Positions 23,511 to 34,534 of a DNA stretch of 64,000 nucleotides are shown here, one piece after another. This DNA comes from Actinostola sp. cb2023. Taxonomy: Eukaryota > Cnidaria > Anthozoa > Actiniaria > Actinostolidae. A model generated the notes under the pieces. That model was not told the DNA's origin, did not search any database, and worked only from the letters and a program-made list of their open reading frames with translations. Every line of letters begins with the position of its first letter. Position 1 is the stretch's first letter. The position numbers and the translations under genes are program-made. The DNA lies in NCBI GenBank assembly GCA_033675265.1, contig JAUJYZ010000124.1, positions 87,926-151,925 on the forward strand. The letters are read 5' to 3'.

Positions 23511-24761
23511 GCTGACAGGTTACAGTGTCGTCTTCATATTGACATCGCAAATAAGCAACAGTTCCATATGCTAGCAGTGAGGCATCAACAAAAACAATAA
23601 CTTGTTTCGAGACGATTGCTTTTGAATCACGCAAGCACCTAGGAACACAGACTTTGGCCAACCACTTCAACTGCTGGAACCATTCCTGGATTCTTTCAGC
23701 AATCTTGTCATGGATAATGTCATCCCAGTCATAGCCTCTTGACCAAAGTTCTTGAAGTAGCATCTTAGCCACCATAACGAAAGGCGCCACAAACCCAAGT
23801 GGGTCGAACACTGTGGCAATCCTTTTAAGCACATTCCTCTTTGTCCACTGGGAGTCAGAGGGTACCACCTTTGTGCATATTGCAAATGTGTCCTCTGTAC
23901 TGTTCCAGAAGATTCCTAATGTCTTGACTATTGGATCCTGACTGTCACTTAGCTGCAGTTCTGTGGCATGATCCTCCTCCGGGGTAGCTGCAATCACTTC
24001 AGCAGAGTTGGAGATCCATTTTCTTGCCTTCATGCCAGCCAAGCTCCACAGGCCATCAAGTTGACGATACAGTTCAACTCCCTCCTCTGGGGTCTCCACA
24101 CTATCAATTGAGTCATCCATATAAGTAGACTTTAGAATGGTTTCTGCAGCCAGCGGATACATTGCTTGGTACCTCCGAGCATTCTCCTATGCGACATACT
24201 GAGCCTCCATTGGTGCAGAATTCTTTCCGAAGACCACTCTACTGAACTCATACACATCTGGCTCACGACTACAGTCCAGATCTCTCCATAAGATCCGAAA
24301 AAATGGACGATCAGCTTCTTCTATCTCTACCTGCAGGTACATTTCTTTGATGTCACAAGCTATTGCAACTGGATTACGTCGAAAACGTAAAAGGACGTCA
24401 AACAGCTCCCATTGTAACTTTGGACCTGCGTAGATGGCATCGTTAAGAGAAACACCTTGCATCTTTGCAGAACAGTCAAAAACCATCCCCTTTGCTAATG
24501 TATGACTCCCAAAATCTTCTGGTATTCTGATTGTACAAACGTTTCTTGTCTGAGCTTACATTCTGTGTTCTTGAGACGATTAGCCGCTGTGTGATAATTG
24601 TTGGGCAACTTTGGGTGATCATCCTTCCATGGTACACCCACTTTGTATCTATCTGCCTTTCTCATCATCATAACTAATGGAACTTTCCATATTTTTAAGA
24701 GCGATATTTTCTTCCTCTGTGTAGACCCTGGTTTCCTGGCCTTCAGTCCCACATCTCTCAA
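23398..24761 (-). pseudogene. BEL A pol: reverse transcriptase
   Basis: Motif A (VAIACDIKEMY) holds the first catalytic Asp and motif C reads TYMDDSIDS. DPLGFVAPF and the RH-proximal VIVFVDAS follow. Compared with elements B and C, roughly 40 residues before VFDCSAK are missing (break near 24490). There is an in-frame stop after AQYVA near 24187 and a frameshift near 24680. The two catalytic motifs survive, but the protein is fragmented. Confidence 0.87.
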
Positions 24762-25710
24762 TATCCCAGAATCTCTTTAAGGTTTGATCAATGTCACAAC
24801 AAACACTGTCGCTGTTACCTTGCAGTTGTTTTCCACATAACAAAGTTCGGATGACATGTGTTCTGGTTCCTGAGGGATCTCTACCCTCGGGTGATCCGAT
24901 GCAGCTCCATCTTAATGGGCCTAAACGCGCAACTGGACCTCCTGTTTCTCCACGAATATCCGCCACAGAATAGTGTAACTCTGGGTTGTCAATACCGATC
25001 AATATATCCACCAAGTCACCTTTTGCTGGCTTGGCAAAGTCACATTCCTTGAGATGGTGCCACATTGCCTTACTTTTGCTCCAGTCTTCTACTTTATAGT
25101 TTCCTGTAACCTTGAGTGGGCAGGTCTTAACATTGATCTCCTTGCTAAACTGTCCATTGACACTGTCAATTGCAACAGTCACTGGCATGGACTGAAAGGT
25201 TTCGACTATGTTATTTAGCACATGCACTTTAACTGTTTCATATGATTCTTGTAGGCCCAGTACTCCTGCTACGTCTTCGCTGACAAATGTCTCATTTGAC
25301 CCATCATCTAGTAAAGCGTTTACCTTCACCTTGTGGCCATTTGCTTTCAACCATACAGTCACGGTGCGAAGCGAGAATGCTTCCTTACTTGGAGGTTCTA
25401 CACTGCGAGTTGTTGTATGTGTTCGGGATCTTGCCCCCTCCCGTGACGACACTTGGTCCTTACTTTCTGTTTCCTTATTACGCACAGTCTCATGCAGCAA
25501 ATAATGGTGGTTCTTTTGGCAGCCATCAATTTCGCAAACTTTGGACCTTGAACATAACCTCCCTTGATGGTCACTACCCAAACACCGAAAACACAGACGC
25601 TTATCCTTCGCAACATTCCACCTTTCTTTAACACTAATACCCTGAAACTTACTACAATTCCATACACCATGATTCCCTTCGCAGTACACACAAGGACGTT
25701 TAGACCTCAC
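24649..25710 (-). pseudogene. BEL A: zinc knuckles and DUF1758 aspartic protease
   Basis: N-terminal CVYCEGNHGVWNC and CFRCLGSDHQGRLC are the paired zinc knuckles that precede the protease in BEL polyproteins. NALLDDGSNETFVSEDV is the aspartic protease active-site region, and LLIG-type DILIGIDNPEL lies ~110 residues on. The frame joins gag across a six-G run at about 25711-25716, where a one-base slip breaks the reading. Confidence 0.87.
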
Positions 25711-26941
25711 CCCCCTCGTGCCGACATATCCATACTCTGACCATCACCACTTGTAAAAAATGCTCTTGCACTTCCACGCTCAACATTCCTCAACCTCATC
25801 CCACTAGCTTTCCCACTTTTTGAACCAACACCATGTAACATTTCTACTGCTTCAACCCTAATTTTAACCTCTTCCTTTAACCAATCCCTCAAACTCAATA
25901 CCGACCTTTCACATTTATGTTCCCTCAACCAACGGCTGTAACTTTCCACCTGACGATCCGCAAGTTTCTTCACCAATAGAATGTGCAAGGTGCTTTCACC
26001 AAGCTCCCCTTCACGACCTTCTGCTTGCAACTTCACCACCGATATACGCACAAGATCTGCAAACCTTTCAAACCCCTGCACATCACTACTCTTCAAGGGG
26101 GTCATGTTCTCCAGCTGGTCCATGTATGCTTGCAGTTGTCGCCTCTGTCCACCAAACTTTGACATCAGAATTTCCTTTGCTTCGGCATACTCAACTTCTG
26201 TGATGCCTAGACCTCTATGACGTCAAGAGCTTTTCCTTTCAAACTTTGGCGCAATCTTGCCATCTTTACGTTAGCTGGCTCAACTCCTGCATCCACCAAA
26301 CTGGCGAACAGTCCCCAGAAGTCTTCAAATTTGGCCTTGTCCCCATCAAACTCTGGTACTTTCAATGGTTTCAAACGGTGTACCACTGATTGACCTTGAG
26401 GGCTTGGCGATTGACCTTGAGGGCTTGGCGATAAACTAGATGATCTTTCATTGATTGGTGTTTGATTTTCAGATATCTGGATCAGTTCCGATTCAGTACT
26501 ACCACTTACACGGTTGGTTGCCATGGAAACCTTCAATACGCCTTCAGCTGTCTCTATTGACTTTTGAACTTCCTCTTCAAAAACCTCAGATTCCTTGATG
26601 CTTGCTCTTTTTCCCTCATCATCCTTCATCTTGATGTATGTTGAGCTAAGCTCGTCCATTACAGGTAGTGTATGTTCCAATAAATTCCATAACTGTTCGA
26701 TTTCAGTCTGTATTTGATCCACTTTGATGTCTGACTTTGCCGTGCATAATCTCTCCAGGCTGTGTTTTGCCTTTGTTACAGCAGTCTTTCGTGCCCGTTT
26801 TTCTCGTTTTAACTCTATAATCTGTTCCTCCATACTAGCACTCGATTCTTTGTCAGCTTGACCTTCCACGACATCGCTTTCCTGTTCCTTGGACATTTTG
26901 CATAAATCACTCGACAACGGTCCTGTTAATAATGAACTCAC
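25707..26941 (-). pseudogene. BEL A gag with DUF1759 region
   Basis: An acidic, coiled-coil N-terminus (EEQIIELKREKRARKTAVTK) is followed by the DUF1759 core, LKVPEFDGDKAKFEDFWGLF and RQSLKGKALDVI. A frameshift near 26210 moves it into the frame giving MSKFGGQRRQLQAYMDQLEN. DUF1759 is the capsid-like part of BEL gag. The leader between this and the 5' LTR (26942-27502) shows no further coding. Confidence 0.85.
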
Positions 26942-27502
26942 GAAGATACTCCAGCATTGATTCTAATCCATCGAATAACTCCAATATATTGTGACACACA
27001 TAAGTCGATTCCAATATGAGTTTCCAGTAATTCAAATGACTTTCAAGTTTAGTAAAATCCAAAAGAAGCGTGCACACAATACCACGTGCGATTTTACAGA
27101 CAGTGACAAGACGATATCCAAAACGGACCAAAAACGTGTTTTTACTCGATAAAACAACACTTTAGATTCCACAGAACGACAAACGGTTCCAAACGTAATA
27201 TGTCCTGAGCAACAAGACGTCGATTCTAGTAAAATGTAAATCCACAATACTCCAAAAACACACGGGGCGATAAACAATTCCGGCGATTGGCGGAGTTGAC
27301 TCCTTTGACCTCGACAATTCCGCGAACGATTCGATAAACTCCAAATATAATCTTTTTCTTCATAAACAAAGAACGTCGATGCTATTGCAGTATTGGCACA
27401 AATTATTCCCGTTGTCCTACTTGTCCAAATACGCTGACTTGACTCCAAATTAATTCCTTGATACTTGATACGATTACGAAAAAACTATTAAACTTGACTT
27501 GT

Positions 27503-27520
27503 GTCCCTTCGTGGTCGCCA
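27503..27520 (-). promoter_or_regulatory. Primer binding site of BEL A (tRNA-Arg type)
   Basis: Read on the minus strand, TGGCGACCACGAAGGGAC starts two bases after the 5' LTR. Its complement, GTCCCTTCGTGGTCGCCA, fits the 3' end of an animal tRNA-Arg (TCG-type acceptor) with CCA. The tRNA identity is from memory. The same 18-mer occurs at 38235-38252. Confidence 0.75.
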
Positions 27521-27522
27521 AA

Positions 27523-27726
27523 TGTTCGGTAGACGATTTGAAACTGGTGTTTATTCCCGATTTAATACACAACGAACTATATAAAATGGCCCACGAGGCC
27601 CGAACCGACCTAAACTTCTCACGGTAAACTACTCGACTAAATCTACAAGGCTTCACGCCAATAAACCGTTTGGCCGGTTTACACAGGAATCCCAAGCTAA
27701 TACATACATGTATAGTCTCCTAAACA
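27523..27726 (-). repeat. 5' LTR of BEL A
   Basis: 204 bp, about 99% identical to the 3' LTR. It should hold the promoter and polyadenylation signals of the element. TATATAAAAT within it is a possible TATA-like sequence, but its orientation relative to minus-strand transcription is not established. Confidence 0.92.
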
Positions 27727-27932
27727 GTGCTCTTGTTGTATTCCTACCATCTTATAGTCCTGACTTTAATCCATGTGAGAACGTTTTCTCTCAAGCAAAG
27801 AGTTGGATTCGAGCAAATGATGCTATATGGCAAGTGTGTGCTAATCCAGAGGAAATGGTGTTTGAGGCCTTTATGCAAATTTCTGATGCAGACATCAGAA
27901 ACTATTTTCGATTTACCAGATACTTATAAAGT

Positions 27933-28182
27933 CCCTGCCAAAATGTCTAATCTTGCATGGATGTGATCTCAACTTGATCGTAATTTTTCTAAAATACGAC
28001 ACTAGATTATTGTTATGATAACCTGTTCACTAAAAGTCGAGAATTTGTAATTATATTGTAGTAATTATATCATTATATTTATACTCGCGTCCGTGTTGCA
28101 TCGGTAGATACAGATGCAACGTACGGCCTATACGCGATTAATTATAAACAAAACAATCTAAACAATGTACATCAATGTCTAA
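27933..28182. other. 3' flank of the Tc1-like gene; nothing assigned
   Basis: Contains a small hairpin near 28098-28123 (GTTGCATC...GATGCAAC). No terminal inverted repeat of the Tc1-like element could be identified. Confidence 0.35.
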
Positions 28183-28311
28183 TTAAAGTTTTTGGAGGTC
28201 CTCCAACATCTTCTTCTTCTGTTCTTCAAACTCCTCGTTGTTGAGTACATTGCCATCTTTCAGGTTCTTTAGCTCCACAAGCTGTTCTAGAATTAGCCCT
28301 CGTGCTTTGAT
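28183..28311 (-). CDS. Candidate terminal exon of a host gene (SHOCT-like tail)
   Basis: 129 bp in minus orientation, preceded by a pyrimidine-rich acceptor (CTCTGTGTGCTCTATTATAG) and ending in TAA. The 42 residues form a charged helix: LILEQLVELKNLKDGNVLNN then EEFEEQKKKMLEDLQKL. The pattern of a leucine-rich helix, a G-x-L turn and E-E-F followed by a second helix resembles the short C-terminal SHOCT-type motif; this is a resemblance, not an identification. It is in phase 0 with the exon at 33298-33392. No AATAAA is seen nearby. It lies just outside the 3' end of LINE-1. Confidence 0.45.
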   Translation of the reverse strand: MKARGLILEQLVELKNLKDGNVLNNEEFEEQKKKMLEDLQKL

Positions 28312-28749
28312 CTATAATAGAGCACACAGAGAAAGCCGTTTCATTTCTCTGAAAATTGTACATTTATCAAGTTCCACATACAGGTATTGAATTGATGTTT
28401 ATTTGCACTCTAGATTTACAGTTTTACATTTTCACACATACAAGCTATACATACATATAAGTACTAAAAGTTATTACTATTTACTAGAGATCAAAGATTA
28501 AAGGTTGGTGCTTGGGAGCTGAAGTAACTAAAGTTTTCGAGCCAGCTCCCATTAATTGTAAAGAGATAAGAGGATAATATAAATATGACAGATAAAAGTA
28601 GTTAATTAGATGTTCATGCAAATGTGTGTCAAAAAGAAAGACAGAAAATGAAGAAAGAAAAAGGAGAAGAAAAGAGCAAAGTTTATAATAATTTTAAAAA
28701 TTATACAGATCAGGGACTATAAATATATATACAAATCAGCAATTGAATG

Positions 28750-31700
28750 CTATAGGTATGGTAAGAAGCAAGTTTCTTTTAATCTTTTTATAAATAGTTT
28801 CTTTGATAATGATTTAATATTGTGGTCAATTAAGCTCCAAATTTTGGTTCCAGAATATTTCAACGAGAATTTGCCTGAATTGGTGGAAACTGATGGTAAA
28901 TGGAAGTTGTGGGTTGAGAAACGAGTATAATGAACATGAATTTCAGAAGAATGTTTGAAATAATTAGAAAAAGCTACAGGAAGGTTATTGTTGACATAGT
29001 CATACATAAAGATACATTTTTGAATATAAATAATATCTTTTAATTGGAGAATACACAATGATTTGTAAAGCGGTGGAGAGTGAGACTGAAAGTGAGAAAA
29101 AGACATAATTCTGATTACTTTATTGTTTAAGACATTTAATTGATTCAGACGAGTTTTATAAGTGTTCCCCCAAATTATTGCACAGTATTGGAGATACGGA
29201 TAGATTAGTGAGTAAAAGATATTTTTTTAAGTGTCTAGATCTACATATTGACGGAGTTTAGAGATTATTCCGATATTCTTAGCTATCTTTTTACATATTA
29301 TATTGATATTATATTTCCAATATAAGTTTTTATCAATAAAAATACCTAAGTATTTAATGGAATCTGTATGTTGAAGTGATGAATTATGAAGAATAATGCC
29401 AGGAGTATGGTTCAGCTGTTTATTAGCAGATGATATTATCATGAATTTAGATTTTTTTATGTTGAGCGATAATTTATTTGCTTTAATCCAGTCAGTAAGA
29501 TTATTTAATTCAGAATTAATTACCCTAGTTAAAGTTTGAATGTCCTTATTTTCCCAAAAAAGAATAGTATCATCTGCAAATAAATGAAAACTTAACACAT
29601 TGCTACAATTAGCTATGTCATTTACATAAATAAGAAATAATAAGGGACCCAAATTTAAACCTTGTGGGACCCCACAGTTGGTCATGACAGTAGAATAATG
29701 TATTCCATTTAGGTCAATAAATTGTGATCGATTGCTTAGATAGGTTGTAAACCATTCAGACACACAACCACGAATTCCATAGTGATTTAATTTTTGCAAA
29801 AGTATTTCATGATTAATAGTGTCAAATGCCTTTGAAAAATCAATGAATATACCACAAGTGTAGAGTCCTTCTTTGTCCAGAGCATTAAGAAGATTATCAA
29901 TTATTTCAATCAGAGCCAAGGTAGTAGAATGATTTTTTCGGAAGCCAAACTGATACTTGTATAGGAAATCTTGTTTGTTAAAATATGATAAAAGGCGTTT
30001 ATACATTAATTTTTCTAACATTTTTGAAAAGGGGGAGAGTAAAGAAATCTGTAGTTAGATATCAAATTAACTGATTCATTTCTATAAAGAGGAATAACTC
30101 GCGAACGTTTTAGCGCTTCAGGAAATACACCAGAAGTAAAGGAGAGATTGTATATACTACTCAATGGTGATGAAATGTAAGGTTTAGCAAGTTTTATTAA
30201 ACTAATAGGAATTCCATATGGACCTAAGGCTTTTGATGAGTCTAGCTCACATATCAATGAATCGACCTCGTAAGGATTTGTGGGTAAGAGAAAAAAACTA
30301 TTATAGGAAGTTAAAGGATCAAGATAGCCTGAAAAGACTTTGTTAGAAGGATAAATCTTTTCAGCAAGGGAAGGACCTATATCTCTAAAAAAGGTGTTAA
30401 AGCTATCAGCAATATCTTTTTGATTATCAAGCTCAATTCCATCTTTAATAATCTTTTGGGGTGCAATAGAGCCTTTGGATTTTAGCTTAACTATCTGATT
30501 TATAATTTTCCATGTTTCTTTTAGGTTACCCTTTATGTTGATTAACTTGTTTTTAAAGTATGATTTTTTACTAAGTTCTTTTAAATGAGTTACAGTGCGA
30601 CTACACCAACCAAGGCCACCCAAACAAATTTTGAATCAAATTTTCTAATCACATTTGTGACGCTGAATAACAGAATGATGTCGAATTCTACAATTTAAAC
30701 TGTTTCTTGTTCACTCTTGATCATATACATACACATATAAAGTAAATATATGCTTTTAAAGCGTAAATTTGACAATTTGTGCAGATTCTATTGTTTAAAT
30801 ACTCAATTGTGATTGGATAATTTGTATGAAAATTTGTTTGGGTGGCCTTGGTTGGAGTAGTCACACTAAGATATTGGAATATTTCTTATAATATATTTTT
30901 TGTTCATCATTACCTTTAATGAAAAAATTGTAGTAAAGGTATTGTTTCTTTTTTATAGATTTCAATATTGCTGTGGTAATCCATGGTTTTTGAGTAAGTT
31001 TGTATTCTTTTTTCGAGGCAATTTTCATGGGATCATGTTTGTCTACGATGTATGTAAATATTGAGAGGAAATTGGAGCAAGATCTATTAACATTCGAAGC
31101 ATCGCTAATATTCCAATCAGCTTTATCTAGATCATCCTAAAAACGTTGTTCATCAAAGTGCTTAAAATTTCTTTTCATCCTATTTATGTGATTATTCTTG
31201 TATTTGACATCATTCAATATTAAGAAGACTGGGTAATGATCAGAGATCTCAGCTAAGCAAATACCAAAAGTGGAAGGTTTGTCCAGTATGTTAGTATAAA
31301 TATGATCAATTAGAGTTTTAGAGTTATTAGTAACTCGAGTAGGTTGTGTGATAACAGGAAAACAGAGATTTGAGTACAACATATAAATTGATTAGTTTCA
31401 TATTTTATTAATTCATTGTTTATGTCTCCAGTAATCACCAACTGTTTGTTTTCATTTAAGATAGTTTCTAGTTTATCAGATAGAGCTTCTTTAAATACTG
31501 ACGTATTGGAGTGTGGATGCCTATAAATTATACCAAAAATAATATTTTCTCATTTTTAGGTGTCTGAATTTCAACCCACAAATTCTCACAATCAGCGATT
31601 AGTAATTTAAGATCATCTCTTAAGCGGTATGCCAATGTATCATGTATATATAGGCCTACTCCACCCGGGTAGGGGAATCATGTCTTAAAAAAATGTAATT

Positions 31701-31960
31701 AAGCATATCAATATTAGAAACTGAATTTTCATTGAGTTTGGTTTCACTGATTCCTATGATAGAAAATTGTTTTCCCAAGGACATGAAAATATCATTAAGT
31801 TGACTAAATTGTTTTTGAAGACTTCTAACATTACAATGGAATATAGATATGAATCGATTATTGCTAACATTAGTTGTAGATGTATTAAGCAGATCATTTA
31901 ATTCTTGAGTGTTGTAGTAATTAGAGGAAATTGAAGGAATTATATTATCTATATCTTGGT
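28750..31960 (-). pseudogene. LINE-1 ORF2: endonuclease-reverse transcriptase, broken
   Basis: Endonuclease: near 31800, FISIFHCNVRSLQKQ and GISETKLNENS; near 31200-31350, LIDHIYTN and ISDHYPVFL, the C-terminal APE motifs. RT (29227-30623): DSSKALGPYGIP, then QFGFRKNHST, FIDFSKAFDTINH with the motif A Asp, GVPQGLNLGPLLF (motif B) and FADDT (motif C). The C-terminal domain (28750-29106) has the FSLKYSGTKIWSLI block. Frameshifts occur near 30040 and 29200, and the endonuclease is degraded between about 31380 and 31640. It would nick target DNA and reverse-transcribe its RNA there; this copy is inactive. Confidence 0.85.
30593..30866. mobile_element. 274-bp MITE in LINE-1 ORF2, TA duplication
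   Basis: Left end CAGTGCGACTACACCAACCA and the inverted right end TGGTTGGAGTAGTCACAC share ~33 bp including GGCCACCCAAACAAATTTT. TA flanks both ends (30591-30592, 30867-30868). Removing it and one TA joins the LINE-1 frame as ..NIL-THLKEL.., in phase, which supports the boundaries. Mobilisation by a Tc1/mariner-type transposase is inferred. Confidence 0.82.
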
Positions 31961-32059
31961 AGTCTGAGAAAAGAGCTGTTAGCTATGTCATGACTCGTGG
32001 TCAGTAGAATAATCTAATTAGTTGATGATACATAGCTTGACTTATCTTGGCGAGTTGAA

Positions 32060-33217
32060 GCGCCTTTTAAACTGCTCAAAGTCTGATAGTGTAGAAAACG
32101 AGATCATCTCTGCATCACTTTCAGCATCTTGTTTCATATGAATCTTTCCATTCCTTGACCAGACATATTTAAATTTATGTTCTTTCTGGAATTCCTTTGC
32201 TTTCTTGAAAATTTATTTTGCCTTTGGCGTCATATTACCTTTAGGATAATATCTTTAGATAATAAAATGGCTTGATTTTAAATTATAAATCTTTTAAATT
32301 TTTGTTTGTACGTTTACGTGATTAAGTGATTAGTATTTCCTTAGTTTTAGTAGCTATCCGATTTTTAAATATTGTAATTAGTTTTTGTAATTTTATCATA
32401 TATTTTATCATATTGTTACATATTTACATAGTTATTAGTTATTGAGGGCCACAAGTTCATTAGCTTTAGCTATTTAGTGCTACCCTCGTAAAATAAAGGC
32501 TTTATTATGCTTTCGTTTATGTACAGCTTGTTGTTGGATTGCGTAGATCCTAAGTCCGAGGAATAGAACCTGTTCAAATTCTTTCTAGAGAAGTACAGAT
32601 TGTTCCTGATGCTTCGTCTGGCGAATTTCACAATTATAGTGGGTGGTTTATCTCGCAGATTAGACTTAGTAGGGAGACGATGACTGATAGAAATATCCCC
32701 TGGCTCAATGTTGATTTCCAAAAGGGCTCCTACTTTTTGAGCTAGCTGATCAGTATCTTCATGAATCGTAGCTGGTATACCGTGTATTTCGAGACAATCT
32801 CGACGGGAATATGCATTTAGAGCATCTAACTCTACTTCTAAGGTGGTAATTCTTGTAGACATCGCAGTCATGTCGCTTTTTAGTTGGCTGTTTACTTGTT
32901 GTAAATCGTTGTTCTGAGATTTTAGCGTATCAACCCTTTTACATAAGGTCTCGAACTTTTCATTAATGAAGTCTTGGCTGGCTTTGATATCCCTGTGATC
33001 ATCTTGGGTGATTTTGTGGTATTGGAATACCAAATCTTTGAGGTCTTTGTTATGTGCCTTGAGACGATCATCCAGGACTTTGATAAATGATCCTTCAGAT
33101 AAGGGCGCTTCTTCGTCGCTATCTTGACGATGTTGAGAACCCTTTTCATTGGCAGTCGGTGACTTTGCTTGTGCATTAGATTGGCTCGACGAACTCTGTT
33201 TCCTCTTTAGGTGGCAT
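32060..33217 (-). pseudogene. LINE-1 ORF1 (coiled coil plus RRM-like nucleic-acid chaperone)
   Basis: An N-terminal polar region (KRKQSSSSQSNAQ) leads to a coiled coil (about 32850-33030, NDLQQVNSQLKSDMTAMSTR), then NAYSRRDCLEIHGIP, the entry to the L1-type RNA-binding domain, and HRLPTK and IIVKFARRSIRNN. The C-terminal part (KEHKFKYVWSRNGKI) lies at 32060-32225, displaced by a ~270-bp insertion after YINESI. A frameshift follows the putative ATG at 33215-33217. ORF1 proteins of this type bind the LINE RNA. Confidence 0.75.
32236..32507. mobile_element. ~270-bp unclassified insertion in LINE-1 ORF1
   Basis: Separates YINESI from its expected continuation. One end carries a hairpin-like AATAAAGGCTTTATT. 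Strongly A/T-rich, with no coding or tRNA-like promoter seen. Boundaries are good to about 10 bp and no clear duplication was found. It could be a SINE or MITE. Confidence 0.5.
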
Positions 33218-33297
33218 AGTCGTGATTTAGATGCAAACTATTAAAATAAGAACTTGTGTCAAAATGGTGTAAATTTAAAAGGAAGTATCAGTCAAAC

Positions 33298-33392
33298 CTT
33301 CGCTTCGTTCAGTTCCGTGGAATTCATTTCCTGTTTGCTGGGCTGTATTGCGGTAGAACTGGTCGAGGTCGTTGTGGATGGTTTAGCTCCAT
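33298..33392 (-). CDS. Candidate penultimate exon of the same host gene
   Basis: 95 bp with acceptor (TTTTTGCGTTAGAGCCTACAG) and donor (AAG/GTTTGA, weak). One frame is open throughout, reading a Ser/Thr-rich linker (KPSTTTSTSSTAIQPSKQEM) then NSTELNEAK. It ends in phase 0, matching the phase-0 start of 28183-28311. The intron between, about 5 kb, is filled by LINE-1. Another acceptor-like TTATTTTCAG precedes 33461, but I could not place a convincing upstream exon. A chance open stretch is the main alternative. Confidence 0.35.
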
Positions 33393-33490
33393 CTGTAGGC
33401 TCTAACGCAAAAAGGTAGCATTTGGTGGTACTGTCTCGTCACGGTGACTTCCATTTACCTGAAAATAATTATGATAATAAGAATTCAGTA

Positions 33491-34534
33491 TAGTATGTGG
33501 TTCTAATTGTGAACACTTTTTGCACTTCATGTTATTTCTCGTCAACATATGGTACGATTATCCTGACCCTTTGCTATGAATTAGCTCTACACTTCAGCTA
33601 ACATGTGATTAAGTTTCGTTGTATTTATTATTGAACTTTTCTAAATATATTTTATTATATCATGTCCGTTGTGATTGGTAGTTCTAATTGTGAACAGATG
33701 TTTGTAATTGTGAACACTTTTGGCTTGCTTTTTAATGGCTTAATATTGTGTATTATTATCGATTTCTAGCCTTGCAATTTGATGTACAAGTTCCAAGTTG
33801 TCTTAAAACAATATTTATGTTCGTGTTATTTCGATACGAATGATAGAAAAATGTTAAAACGAAGTGAAGTCAGACGGCAACGCTAAATTACTGACGTGTT
33901 CGCATGTTCATTGATGCATGCCGTTCATCTTGCTCGTGTAATTGCTCACCGCAAATTTGTATCACAAACGCGGACTTCTTATACATATTTCCTTCTCAAT
34001 ATTTGCTATTTTACCAGTACAGGTATATTAGCGGCACTTTTACTCTATATCTCAAGAACTACATATGTTATGAAGTGCCAGATTATGCGTGACCATATGC
34101 GTGTTTACAATTAGATGCACATCGCAAAAACACGCACAATTTTTCATTCCGATGCTGCTCTTTCATTTTCAAAACTTTTCTAATTATTGTTTTGTAATGA
34201 AAAGTGTTATTATTTACCTTTTAGCTCATATAAAAACAAACTCCATACTTTGCGTTTTTAGAAATAAAATATACGAACTTTGCCACTGAGAATCTAAAGG
34301 TGCGCTTAAAATTCGAATTTGTAAACAATAGTCGTCAGCTTACTTTGAATCAAGGTTGAAATTTTGCGCGGAATAAATGTCAGGAAGCCCAAAATAGCAT
34401 TGGATGATTGAAAATAAATCAATATCTGCTCGGGTAAAATATGTTTTGTCGATCTTAGCTTTACGGTATAAAAACGGCACTTTTACTGAAAAGTGTTCAT
34501 AATTAGAACTGTTCACAATTAGAACCACATACTG
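33491..34534. mobile_element. 1,044-bp TIR element, TA duplication, no transposase
   Basis: The left end TAGTATGTGGTTCTAATTGT matches the inverted right end CAGTATGTGGTTCTAATTGT, then GAACA. TA flanks it (33489-33490, 34535-34536). The motif GTTCTAATTGTGAACA is repeated inside at about 33682 and, with variations, near the right end, as for subterminal transposase-binding repeats. No transposase domain is recognisable in the short ORFs. Confidence 0.75.

Larger units (their letters stand above)
20898..27726 (-). mobile_element. BEL/Pao LTR retrotransposon A (6.8 kb, full-length but decayed)
   Basis: Both LTRs, primer site, polypurine tract, gag, protease, RT, RNase H, integrase and DUF5641 parts are present in BEL order on the minus strand. 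LTRs start TG and end CA. A 5-bp GTGCT target duplication flanks it (20893-20897, 27727-27731). The host site is the Tc1-like transposase, whose frame resumes across one GTGCT. The coding region is broken by at least eight frameshifts or stops, although the LTRs differ by only about two positions. Confidence 0.93.
19763..27932 (+). pseudogene. Tc1-like DD34E transposase gene with introns, split by BEL element A
   Basis: The N-terminal part (19763-20114) reads as helix-turn-helix DNA-binding sequence (EEIAVRLGMSSKSVLRF), with a one-base frameshift near 19838. A GTAAGT donor at 20115 and an ACAG acceptor at 20254 bound intron 1. A TTT/GTAAGTATA donor at 20358 and a TTCCAG acceptor near 20540 bound intron 2. 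A third intron is likely to end at the CTACAG before DNAAIH (20841). Exon 3 carries GYSFRG. The catalytic core then shows DNAAIH and, 34 residues on, the glutamate of NPCENVF, a DD34E spacing typical of Tc1-like DDE_3 transposases. The first catalytic Asp is lost in what looks like a small deletion before 20357. BEL A interrupts the core at TSGA/LVVFLPSYS, and the frame continues from 27732 to the stop near 27929. Upstream sequence (19488-19762) shows no clear terminal inverted repeat. Confidence 0.8.
28392..33285 (-). mobile_element. LINE-1: near full-length APE-type non-LTR retrotransposon (CR1/L2-like)
   Basis: Reading on the minus strand: ORF1 with coiled coil and RRM-like region, ORF2 with endonuclease and reverse transcriptase, then a 3' UTR ending in an A-rich CAAATAAACATC stretch near 28392. 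It lies between the two candidate host exons and so appears to occupy an intron. Both ORFs are broken. Two later insertions (30593-30866 and about 32236-32507) interrupt it. Confidence 0.85.

Noticed and set aside
33393..33461. A further upstream exon behind the TTATTTTCAG acceptor
   Set aside because: The only long frame meets a stop before the next acceptor and no convincing donor was found.
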